DNA of 64,000 bases from Janthinobacterium lividum (GTDB lineage Bacteria; Pseudomonadota; Gammaproteobacteria; Burkholderiales; Burkholderiaceae_D): NCBI RefSeq assembly GCF_034424625.1, contig NZ_CP139976.1, forward strand, positions 5,270,001 through 5,334,000, in the 5' to 3' direction. Position numbers and translations under genes: made by a program. Shown here piece by piece: positions 37,505 to 44,817 of this stretch (position 1 is the stretch's first letter; every line of letters begins with the position of its first letter). The notes beneath the pieces were generated by a model that saw only the letters and a list, made by a program, of their open reading frames with translations, had not been told where the DNA came from and searched no databases.

Positions 37505-39105
37505 TGAGTGCAGCCTTTGACCGCGCCAGCAACACCCCGGGCGAACCGTTCGTGCGCCTGCGCCACCCGAACGCCCTGCCCGAGCAGTCGGAATGGACGT
37601 TCGAGCTGATCGAGCAAATCCACGAGGAAATCCGCCGCGTAGCGAAACAGTTTGGCCTCGATACCTATCCGAACCAGCTGGAAATCATCACGGCCGAACA
37701 GATGATGGATGCCTATACCTCGGTGGGCATGCCCGTCTCCTACAACCACTGGTCTTTCGGCAAGCACTTTCTGTCTACCGAGAAAAGCTACAAGCGCGGC
37801 CAGATGGGCCTCGCCTACGAGATCGTCATCAACTCCAACCCCTGCATCGCCTATCTCATGGAGGAAAACAGCCTGACCATGCAGTCGCTGGTGATCGCGC
37901 ATGCGGCCTACGGCCACAATTCCTTCTTCAAGGGCAATTACCTGTTCCGCGCCTGGACGGATGCGGACGCCATCATCGACTATATGGTGTTTGCCAAGAA
38001 TTACATCGCCGAATGCGAACAGCGCCATGGCGTCGATGCCGTGGAATTGCTGCTCGACTCGTGCCACGCGATCCAGAACTATGGCGTGGACCGCTACAAG
38101 CGCCCGGCGAAACTGTCGATGGCGAAGGAATATGCGCGCCAGAAAGAGCGCGAAGCCTATGTGCAGTCGCAAATCAACCAGCTGTGGCGTACCCTGCCCC
38201 GGCGCGAGGATGACGAGGACGAGGAAGACCAGCGCAAGGCCGCGCCCCGCTTTCCGCCCGAACCCGAGGAAAACCTGCTGTACTTTATAGAGAAGTACGC
38301 GCCGCTGCTGGAACCATGGCAGCGCGAGATGGTGCGCATCGTGCGCAAGATTTCCCAGTACTTCTACCCGCAACGGCAAACCCAGGTCATGAACGAGGGC
38401 TGGGCCACCTTCTGGCATTACACGATATTGAACCAGCTGTATGACGAAGGCGTGGTCGGTGACGGCTTCATGATGGAATTCCTGAAAAGCCATACCAATG
38501 TGGTCTACCAGCCGCCCATCGACAGCCCGTATTACAGCGGCATCAACCCGTATGCGCTGGGATTTGCCATGATGAGCGACATCCGCCGCATCTGCGAGCA
38601 CCCGACGGACGAAGACCGCGCCTGGTTTCCCGACATGGCCGGCAGCGACTGGCGCAAGAGCCTGGACTTTGCCATGCGCAATTTCAAGGATGAAAGCTTC
38701 ATTGCCCAGTATTTGTCGCCGCGGCTGATCCGCGAATTCCACTTCTTTGCCGTGCTTGACGACGACAAGAATGAAAAACTGGCCATTTCCGCCATCCATG
38801 ACGATGCCGGCTACCGCTACGTGCGCCAGCAGCTGGCCGAGCAGTACAACCTGGGCAACCGCGAGCCGAACATCCAGGTGTGGTCCGTGAATACGCGCGA
38901 CGACCGCGCCTTGACCCTGCGCCACACGCAATTCCAGCGCCGCCCGCTGAACCAGCAGGCAGCCGAGGTGCTCAAGCATGTGGCGCGGCTGTGGGGCTTC
39001 GATGTGCACCTCGATACGGTCGATCCCCAGGGCGTGGTCCTGGGCACCCTGAATTGCCGGCGCGAGAAGCGCAACCGGCGCGATGACCCGGTTGTCCGGC
39101 CATGA
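37501..39105 (+). CDS. ycgB: SpoVR family protein (YcgB-like)
   Basis: 534 residues from the ATG at 37501, which overlaps the yeaH stop. Family features are WTFELIEQIHEEIRRVAKQFGLDTYPNQLEIIT, given here in part as IEQIHEEI and DTYPNQLEII; SYNHWSFGKHF; NSNPCIAYLMEENSL; and QTQVMNEGWATFWHY. Bacillus SpoVR affects spore cortex; in non-sporing bacteria the gene travels with prkA and yeaH and its task is unknown. Third gene of the operon. Confidence 0.94.
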   Translation: MMSAAFDRASNTPGEPFVRLRHPNALPEQSEWTFELIEQIHEEIRRVAKQFGLDTYPNQLEIITAEQMMDAYTSVGMPVSYNHWSFGKHFLSTEKSYKRGQMGLAYEIVINSNPCIAYLMEENSLTMQSLVIAHAAYGHNSFFKGNYLFRAWTDADAIIDYMVFAKNYIAECEQRHGVDAVELLLDSCHAIQNYGVDRYKRPAKLSMAKEYARQKEREAYVQSQINQLWRTLPRREDDEDEEDQRKAAPRFPPEPEENLLYFIEKYAPLLEPWQREMVRIVRKISQYFYPQRQTQVMNEGWATFWHYTILNQLYDEGVVGDGFMMEFLKSHTNVVYQPPIDSPYYSGINPYALGFAMMSDIRRICEHPTDEDRAWFPDMAGSDWRKSLDFAMRNFKDESFIAQYLSPRLIREFHFFAVLDDDKNEKLAISAIHDDAGYRYVRQQLAEQYNLGNREPNIQVWSVNTRDDRALTLRHTQFQRRPLNQQAAEVLKHVARLWGFDVHLDTVDPQGVVLGTLNCRREKRNRRDDPVVRP

Positions 39106-39113
39106 AATGTTTT

Positions 39114-39132
39114 GTTGATAATAATCAATAGC
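39114..39132. promoter_or_regulatory. Fur-box-like site
   Basis: The 19 bases centred on GATAATAATCAAT match the classical Fur consensus (GATAATGATAATCATTATC) at 14 of 19 positions by my count. It lies 8 bp after the ycgB stop and 513 bp before tonB. A possible promoter overlaps it: TTGTCC at 39092-39097, 17 bp, TTGATA at 39115-39120. Confidence 0.45.
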
Positions 39133-39215
39133 AAGAATATAAGCGCTTCCTATGCCCGTATAGGAATTCAGTATGGCCTGACGGCCTCAAATAGGCCTCC
39201 AGGAGCGCCTTTTTT
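39127..39215 (+). ncRNA. Candidate iron-responsive small RNA
   Basis: A transcript from the promoter overlapping the Fur-box-like site would start near 39127 and could end at a hairpin with a T tract at 39193-39215. Within it ttcctat and ataggaa form a perfect 7-bp stem with a 6-base loop (39146-39165). The length (about 89 nt), Fur site and hairpin terminator resemble RyhB-type RNAs in architecture only; no sequence similarity is claimed. The terminator alone could instead serve the prkA operon. Confidence 0.35.
39193..39215 (+). terminator. Intrinsic terminator after ycgB
   Basis: Stem aggcctc / gagcgcct with one bulged C and a 3-base loop, followed by six T residues. It may end the prkA-yeaH-ycgB transcript, the candidate small RNA, or both. 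Confidence 0.55.
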
Positions 39216-39360
39216 GACCTGGGTGAAGTGCGTTCCGCACCCGTTTGGTGCGCAGCTAAGGCTAAGTGGTCTGGTTCAGAGCCAAAACATTTCCATAAAG
39301 AAAGATTTTTCTCCAAATTTAGCAGTTTCCATATTGGATATCACGAAATATAATTCCGCC

Positions 39361-39434
39361 ATATAGGCACATCGGAGAACTTAGCAGCGGTCGTCCAAAA
39401 CGGCTGTAAAAAACCGATAAGACCGCCTTTTTTT
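39361..39434 (+). ncRNA. Second candidate small RNA upstream of tonB
   Basis: A TATAAT at 39349-39354 predicts a start near 39361, but the -35 region (ttccat) is weak. A terminator-like fold follows: gcggtc (39387-39392) with gaccgc (39421-39426), an inner cgg/ccg pairing, then a run of seven T. No reading frame fits. The structure could also be an attenuator or part of a long tonB leader. Confidence 0.3.
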
Positions 39435-39644
39435 CTGTCCGAAAGCGTGCAAAGATGACATAAGCAAGTACGTTTTCAGGGCGCAAAAGCGCCAAAAATT
39501 TAACCGGTTTTAGGCGTTAAAAATCTGTGTAAAATAAAGAATTCGTATGTATAATTCGGCGACGTCCCGGATACGGCTGGAGCTTTGTGTCGTCATTTTG
39601 GGGTTCAGTTGCAAGACAAGAGATGGTATTTGGAGAAAGCAGGC

Positions 39645-40301
39645 ATGAATTTTTCGAACGAGAAAAGTCCCAAGAACTACACAGGCATAACTGTCGTTGT
39701 CCTGCTGCACGTTCTCGCGGCTTACGGGATCGCGACGGGCTTGGGCAAGCGGTTAGTTACCAAAATGATGGAACCGGTTGAAACCAAGATTATCGAGGAA
39801 GTCAAACCGCCTCCACCGAAGGATCTTCCACCGCCACCACCGCCGCCAGAAATGAAGGCGCCACCGCCGCCATTCATTCCGCCAGTCGAGGTGAACGTGC
39901 AGCAGCCGCCGCCACAACAGAACGTGATTGCAAATACGACTGCTGTGAAGCCAGCCACGAATGTATTGGCACCGCCAGCACCGCCTGCACAGCCTGCGCC
40001 AACTCCTGGACCAGCCAAATCGGTGCGTACACCGGCCGTGGTTGACTTCAGTGTCTGCGAAAAACCGGCTTATCCAAAGTCGTCGCAGCGCAATGAGGAA
40101 ACCGGTGTGGTGACACTGTCGTTCCTGATCGGTGTAGACGGCAAGGTCGCTGATTCGAAGATCGTGAAGTCCAGCGGCTTCAGAGACCTGGACAAAGCCG
40201 CGGTGCAAGGTATTAGCCGCTGTACATTTAAGCCGGCAACAGTTGACGGCAAGCCGGAACAAGGCTGGCAGCAAATGCAATACGTTTGGTCGCTGGATTA
40301 A
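39645..40301 (+). CDS. tonB: Energy transducer TonB
   Basis: 218 residues from the ATG at 39645 (MNFSNEKSPKNYTG), with ggaga 9 bases upstream. One N-terminal membrane anchor (ITVVVLLHVLAAYGIATGL) contains the conserved His. Next is a Pro-rich spacer with PPPPKDLPPPPPPPEMK and repeated PPP blocks, and a C-terminal domain with YPKSSQRNEETGVVTLSFLI and GFRDLDKAAVQGISRCTFKP. It links proton-driven ExbBD to outer-membrane receptors. A promoter-like TATAAT lies at about 39552. First gene of tonB-exbB-exbD1-exbD2. Confidence 0.95.
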   Translation: MNFSNEKSPKNYTGITVVVLLHVLAAYGIATGLGKRLVTKMMEPVETKIIEEVKPPPPKDLPPPPPPPEMKAPPPPFIPPVEVNVQQPPPQQNVIANTTAVKPATNVLAPPAPPAQPAPTPGPAKSVRTPAVVDFSVCEKPAYPKSSQRNEETGVVTLSFLIGVDGKVADSKIVKSSGFRDLDKAAVQGISRCTFKPATVDGKPEQGWQQMQYVWSLD

Positions 40302-40387
40302 AACCCGAGACAGTTATCCCCTGTCTCACACTATGATTTCGTTGTCATTACGTTCAGCGATCTGTTATTTTTAATTTTGGAGGAAGC

Positions 40388-41317
40388 ATGTTTAAGAATA
40401 CCCGTTTGTCCGCATTTTTTGCCGCGGTTCTGTTGTCCGTTACCGCTACTACCGCTCTGGTAGCAGCTCCGGCATTCGCTGACGCGCCAGCATCGGCTGC
40501 CGCTTCGGCTCCTGCGGCAGACGCTGCACCAGCACCAGTTGCTGCAGATGCAGCCGCTCCAGCAGCAGACGCAGCAGCTCCAGCCGCTGATGCAGCAGCT
40601 CCAGCCAAAACCGAAGAAGTGCACAACCCGTTCGGCCTGTCCGCAGTATGGGACGGCGGCTTCGTGCCACGCGCTACCCTGATCATCCTGTCCATCATGT
40701 CGATCGGCAGCTGGTACATCATCATCACCAAACTGCTGGATCAAATGAAGATCTTCAAGCAAGCCAAAGAAGCCGCTTCCAAATTCTGGAAAGCTCCTTC
40801 GATCGCTGCTGGTTCGGCAACCCTGAGCGAAGGCTCGCCATTCCGCTTCATCGCTGAATCGGGCACCAAGGCAACCGCACACCATGACGGCGCCCTGCTG
40901 GAACAAATCGACCTGTCGACCTGGGTGACGATGTCGATCCAGCGCGCTTCGGACAAAGTCCAATCGCGTCTGCAAGATGGCCTGTCGTTCCTGGCAACCG
41001 TTGGTTCGACCGCACCGTTTATCGGTCTGTTCGGTACCGTTTGGGGTATTTACGGCGCGCTGACCGCTATCGGCATGACCGGTAACGCATCGATCGACAA
41101 AGTTGCAGGTCCAGTTGGTGAAGCACTGATCATGACCGCTTTCGGTCTGCTGGTCGCCGTTCCTGCCGTTCTGGGTTACAACTGGCTGGTTCGTCGTAAC
41201 AAATCCGCAATGGAAGACATCCGCTCGTTCAGCGCCGACGTTCACTCGGTTCTGGTTTCCGGCGTAATGTCGACCAGCGAAGCTGGCCGTGCTGCCGGCG
41301 CTAAAAAGATCGGATAA
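40388..41317 (+). CDS. exbB: ExbB/TolQ family proton channel protein
   Basis: 309 residues. It has a signal peptide and then an Ala/Pro-rich extension with tandem AAPAAD units (about residues 32-72), absent from E. coli ExbB. Then comes the MotA/TolQ/ExbB core: a membrane segment in FVPRATLIILSIMSIGSWYI, and FLATVGSTAPFIGLFGTVWG and MTAFGLLVAVPAVLGYNWL towards the end. It forms the pentameric channel with ExbD. The nucleotide repeats in the linker are visible at 40550-40605. Confidence 0.95.
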   Translation: MFKNTRLSAFFAAVLLSVTATTALVAAPAFADAPASAAASAPAADAAPAPVAADAAAPAADAAAPAADAAAPAKTEEVHNPFGLSAVWDGGFVPRATLIILSIMSIGSWYIIITKLLDQMKIFKQAKEAASKFWKAPSIAAGSATLSEGSPFRFIAESGTKATAHHDGALLEQIDLSTWVTMSIQRASDKVQSRLQDGLSFLATVGSTAPFIGLFGTVWGIYGALTAIGMTGNASIDKVAGPVGEALIMTAFGLLVAVPAVLGYNWLVRRNKSAMEDIRSFSADVHSVLVSGVMSTSEAGRAAGAKKIG

Positions 41318-41322
41318 GAATC

Positions 41323-41751
41323 ATGTCGATGTCCGTCGGCTCCGACAGCGGAGATGAAGATCAAGTAATGTCAGAAATCAACACGACGCCGCTCGTCGAC
41401 ATCATGTTGGTTTTGCTGATCATTTTCTTGATCACCAGTCCGGTTGTCCTCAAATTGCAGAAAATCGATCTGCCGATCGAGGCCAACCAAGCCCTTCAAA
41501 GCAAGCCAGAAAACGTCAACATCGTTGTTAACAAGGACGGTGAGATTTACCTGGGCCAGACCAGACTGAAAGACACGAACGAATTGTTCGATTATCTTAA
41601 AGTTGAAGCAGTGAAAGTACCGCAGCCGGAAGTACACGTTCGTGGCGACCAAGAAACACGCTACGAATCGATCGGCCGGGTTATTTACACGACCCAACGT
41701 GCCGGGATCCAGAAGGTCGGCTTCATCACCGAACCACCTGACAAGGGCTGA
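41323..41751 (+). CDS. exbD: ExbD/TolR family protein, first copy
   Basis: 142 residues. One membrane segment carries the proton-binding Asp in TPLVDIMLVLLIIFLITSP, followed by the periplasmic domain ending KVGFITEPPDKG. 5 bp after exbB. The second copy lies 105 bp downstream; the two share the N-terminus MSM-VGS and the membrane segment but diverge afterwards, so they are paralogues rather than recent duplicates. Confidence 0.94.
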   Translation: MSMSVGSDSGDEDQVMSEINTTPLVDIMLVLLIIFLITSPVVLKLQKIDLPIEANQALQSKPENVNIVVNKDGEIYLGQTRLKDTNELFDYLKVEAVKVPQPEVHVRGDQETRYESIGRVIYTTQRAGIQKVGFITEPPDKG

Positions 41752-41757
41752 TAGCGA

Positions 41758-41827
41758 CTGGCGGCGGCGTCCCGGCAACATGGGGATGCCGCCGCCAGAA
41801 GCTGACCGGGCGGCAGTTTCGCCCGGT
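41758..41827 (+). promoter_or_regulatory. Two strong hairpins between the exbD paralogues
   Basis: The 105-bp gap contains an 11-bp stem (ctggcggcggc, 41758-41768, with gccgccgccag, 41788-41798) and a second 8-bp stem (accgggcg, 41805-41812, with cgcccggt, 41820-41827). Neither has a T tract, so they are more likely mRNA-stabilising or processing structures than terminators. Confidence 0.5.
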
Positions 41828-41856
41828 GCTTCGTTGGACTTCTTAAAGGAAACACT

Positions 41857-42288
41857 ATGAGTATGAATGTCGGTTCGGGAAGCGCAGCAGGCGCGGATCC
41901 GGAACCAATGATGGAACTGAACATGACGCCCCTCATCGACGTGATGCTGGTGCTGATTATCATGTTGATCATCACGATTCCTAAGCAAAACCACTCGGTG
42001 AACTTGAACATGCCGGTCGGCACCCCGCCGCCACCGACAACCGAACCAGTGGTCGTCACGATCGATGTCGATTTTGACGGTACGATCTTGTGGGACAATC
42101 AGGTCATTCCTGACCGCGCTTCGCTGGAAGCCAAGCTGAGCAACGTTGCTGCGCAAGCAGACCAGCCGGAAGTGCATTTGCGTCCGAACAAGCTGGTGGA
42201 ATACAAAGTCGTCGCCGGTGTGATGGCGTCGGCGCAGCGTCTGGGCGTGACCAAAATCGGTCTGGTCGGCAACGAGCAATTCCAGTAA
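41857..42288 (+). CDS. ExbD/TolR family protein, second copy
   Basis: 143 residues with NMTPLIDVMLVLIIMLIITIP, the Asp-bearing membrane segment, then a Pro-rich PTPPPPTTEP-type stretch (actual GTPPPPTTEP) and a periplasmic domain. aaagga precedes the ATG. Two ExbD proteins behind one ExbB occur in Xanthomonas and in other Oxalobacteraceae, where the second may serve particular receptors. The terminator follows. Confidence 0.93.
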   Translation: MSMNVGSGSAAGADPEPMMELNMTPLIDVMLVLIIMLIITIPKQNHSVNLNMPVGTPPPPTTEPVVVTIDVDFDGTILWDNQVIPDRASLEAKLSNVAAQADQPEVHLRPNKLVEYKVVAGVMASAQRLGVTKIGLVGNEQFQ

Positions 42289-42316
42289 GCTGCAGCAATC
42301 AGGTTCTCTTTACATC

Positions 42317-42350
42317 CGAATAGGCAGGACTTCCTGCCTATTCGCTTTTT
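42317..42350 (+). terminator. Intrinsic terminator of the tonB operon
   Basis: Perfect 12-bp stem (cgaataggcagg, 42317-42328, with cctgcctattcg, 42333-42344), 4-base loop, then ctttttac. Strong. Confidence 0.9.
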
Positions 42351-42366
42351 ACTGAAAGACTTTCTT

Positions 42367-43578
42367 ATGTCCAAGTTTCGTCTCGCTCATCTCGGCCTCG
42401 TCATGGCCGCTATCGGTTTTACCGCAGCAACTCCCGTAATCGGCCTGGGCTCGCTGGCATACGCCGCGGACACCGTGCGTGCCGAAGTGGGCAAGCCACT
42501 GCAAGAAGCGCAAAAACTCGCTAGCAGCGGCAAAAACAAGGAAGCGCTGGCCAAGCTGCGCGAAGCTGACAGCGTCGGCGGCAAGACCGCCTTTGAAAGC
42601 TACCAGATCGAACGCGTGCGCGCTTCGGCCGCTGCCGCCGCCGGCGACAACGGCACCGCCATCAAGGCCTTTGAAGCCGTCATCAATTCCGGCCGCCTGA
42701 GCGCCGCCGAAGCCCCGAAATTCACGCAAGCCCTGGCCGGCATGTACTACCGCGCCAAGGACTGGCCGAACACCATCACCTGGATCAAGCGCTCGCTGAA
42801 AGACCGCGACGATGCCCAGATGCGCGAACTGCTGATCCAGACCTACTACGTCAGCGGCAACTACGCCGAAGCGGCGAAAGAGCTGCAATCGCGCGGCGGC
42901 AACTCGGAAGCAAGCCTGCAAATGCTGGCCAACATCCAGTTGAAGCAAAACGACAAGGGCGGCTACGTCGCCACCCTGGAAAAACTGGCATCGAGCTATC
43001 CGAAAACCAGCTACTGGGCTGACCTGCTGAACCGCGTTTCGGGCAAGCCTGGCTTCTCGCAACGCCTGGCCCTGGACGTCCAGCGCCTGCGCCTGGCCAA
43101 CGGCCTGTTCAGCAAACCTTCCGAATACATGGAAATCAGCCAGCTGGCCCTGCAAGCAGGCAATCCTGGCGAAGCGCTGAGCATCATCGAGCAAGGCTAC
43201 AAAAAAGGCGTACTGGGTACCGGCGCCGATGCGCCACGTCACCAGCGCCTGAAAGACCTGGCCCTGAAAACCCAGGCCGAGCTGAAAGCCAACGCCGCCA
43301 AGTCGGAAGCGGAATACGTCAAGAACAAGGACGCCGACAGCTTGAGCAAGCTGGGCTTCGCCCTGGTCTACGACGGCCAGGCCGACAAGGGCCTGGGCTT
43401 GATGAACGATGCCGTGAAAATGGGCACCGCCAAGTATGCGGAAGAAGCCAAGCTGCATCTGGGCATCGCTTACATTCACGCCGGCAAGAAGTCCAATGCC
43501 TCGACAGCACTCAAAGCCGTCAAGGGCACGGATGGCGCGGCTGACCTGGCCCGTTACTGGACGTTGATGAATAAATAA
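42367..43578 (+). CDS. Secreted TPR-like protein next to the Ton system
   Basis: 403 residues. A signal peptide (to about YAADTV) is followed by a helical array of tetratricopeptide-like repeats; LGIAYIHAGKKSNASTALKA near the C-terminus is one clear unit, and ISQLALQAGNPGEALSIIEQ another. It is expected in the periplasm. TPR proteins encoded beside tonB/exbBD are known as Ton-accessory proteins in Vibrio and Shewanella (TtpC/TtpA-type), so a role in energy transduction is plausible but inferred. Its own promoter must lie in or before the terminator, only 78 bp after exbD2. Confidence 0.8.
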   Translation: MSKFRLAHLGLVMAAIGFTAATPVIGLGSLAYAADTVRAEVGKPLQEAQKLASSGKNKEALAKLREADSVGGKTAFESYQIERVRASAAAAAGDNGTAIKAFEAVINSGRLSAAEAPKFTQALAGMYYRAKDWPNTITWIKRSLKDRDDAQMRELLIQTYYVSGNYAEAAKELQSRGGNSEASLQMLANIQLKQNDKGGYVATLEKLASSYPKTSYWADLLNRVSGKPGFSQRLALDVQRLRLANGLFSKPSEYMEISQLALQAGNPGEALSIIEQGYKKGVLGTGADAPRHQRLKDLALKTQAELKANAAKSEAEYVKNKDADSLSKLGFALVYDGQADKGLGLMNDAVKMGTAKYAEEAKLHLGIAYIHAGKKSNASTALKAVKGTDGAADLARYWTLMNK

Positions 43579-43623
43579 GGCAACATCCTCCGGGAGTTGC
43601 AGGCAGCTAGTCGAGTGCCATCC

Positions 43624-43661
43624 AAAAGCGTTGCCAGCACACCCGCCGGCAACGCTTTTTG
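43624..43661 (+). terminator. Intrinsic terminator after the TPR gene
   Basis: 12-bp stem (aaaagcgttgcc, 43624-43635, with ggcaacgctttt, 43648-43659) and 12-base loop followed by T. A TATAAT at 43726-43731 further on may be the ribF promoter. Confidence 0.85.
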
Positions 43662-43764
43662 TTATTTCAGCAGTGAAATTCGCCCTGTGCCCGCCCTGCC
43701 GGGTGTGCATCCCTGAAACAGTCCGTATAATCCCCCTTTTGGCACAGTTTTTCATCAGATTCCT

Positions 43765-44736
43765 ATGAAGGTATTCCGCGGACTTCCCAATGCCCAGGCA
43801 CGAGCGCCTTGCGCTCTGACCATCGGCAATTTTGACGGTGTCCACATCGGCCATCAGGCCTTGCTGGCGCGCGTGCGCGGCGCCGCGACCGAACTCGGCA
43901 TTGAAGCGGCCGTGATGACGTTCGAGCCGCACCCGCGCGAATTCTTTGCGCAGCGCGCGGGCGACCTGTCAAAGGCCCCGCAGCGCATCGCCAACTTGCG
44001 CGACAAGCTGCAATCGCTGGACGACGCCGGCATCGACCGTGTCGTCGTCGAGCACTTCAGCGCCCAGTTCGCCGCCTTGACGCCGCAGGAATTCACGGAA
44101 AAAGTCCTCGTCGACGGCTTGCACGTGAAATGGCTGATGGTCGGCGACGACTTCTGCTATGGCGCCCGGCGCGCCGGCGACGTGGCCATGCTGCAGGAAG
44201 CGGGCCGCCAATATGGTTTCCATGTAGAAACATTGCCTACCGTGATGAGCGGCAGCACGCGCATCTCGTCCTCGGCCGTGCGCCTGGCGCTGGCGGCAGG
44301 CGATTTCCCGCTGGCCACGCAGTTGCTGGGCCATCCGTATGCCATTTCCGGCCACGTCATCCACGGCCAGAAACTGGGCCGCGCCCTCGGCTTCCCCACC
44401 CTGAACCTGCGCGTGGCGCACCGCCCCGCCCTGTCCGGCATCTTCATCGTGCAAGTACATGGCCTGGGACCGGTGCCGCTGCCGGCCGTGGCCAGCCTCG
44501 GCGTACGCCCCACCGTCGACGACAGCGGCCGCGTCTTGCTGGAAGTGCATCTGTTTGATTTTGCCCAGTCCTGCTATGGCAAGCTGGTGCGCGTGGAATT
44601 CCTGGAAAAACTGCGCGACGAAGAGAAGTACGACGATTTGCCCACCCTGACGGCCGCCATCGAGCGCGACTCGAACCAGGCGCGCGCGTATTTTGAGCAG
44701 CGCAGCGGCGCCATTACCGCCACCGACCGAATTTGA
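43765..44736 (+). CDS. ribF: Bifunctional riboflavin kinase / FAD synthetase RibF
   Basis: 323 residues. The N-terminal FMN adenylyltransferase domain has IGNFDGVHIGHQALL (H-x-G-H type) and MVGDDFCYGARRAG; the C-terminal riboflavin kinase domain has GHVIHGQKLGRALGFPTLNL and ASLGVRPTVDD. The start ATG (MKVFRGLPNAQARAPCALT) is the family start. It makes FMN and FAD. First gene of ribF-ileS-lspA-coaBC-dut, though gaps of 81-83 bp lie on either side of ileS. Confidence 0.96.
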   Translation: MKVFRGLPNAQARAPCALTIGNFDGVHIGHQALLARVRGAATELGIEAAVMTFEPHPREFFAQRAGDLSKAPQRIANLRDKLQSLDDAGIDRVVVEHFSAQFAALTPQEFTEKVLVDGLHVKWLMVGDDFCYGARRAGDVAMLQEAGRQYGFHVETLPTVMSGSTRISSSAVRLALAAGDFPLATQLLGHPYAISGHVIHGQKLGRALGFPTLNLRVAHRPALSGIFIVQVHGLGPVPLPAVASLGVRPTVDDSGRVLLEVHLFDFAQSCYGKLVRVEFLEKLRDEEKYDDLPTLTAAIERDSNQARAYFEQRSGAITATDRI

Positions 44737-44817
44737 CGCCGGCCAACTCCACCGCCTGGCGGCACCTGCCGCCGCCAACCCGCTGCAAAAATATACTCCA
44801 TACCATTAAAGAAGATT

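Noticed and set aside
43579..43764. FMN riboswitch before ribF
   Set aside because: The gap is occupied by the upstream gene's terminator and a plain promoter; the conserved FMN-aptamer segments are not seen.
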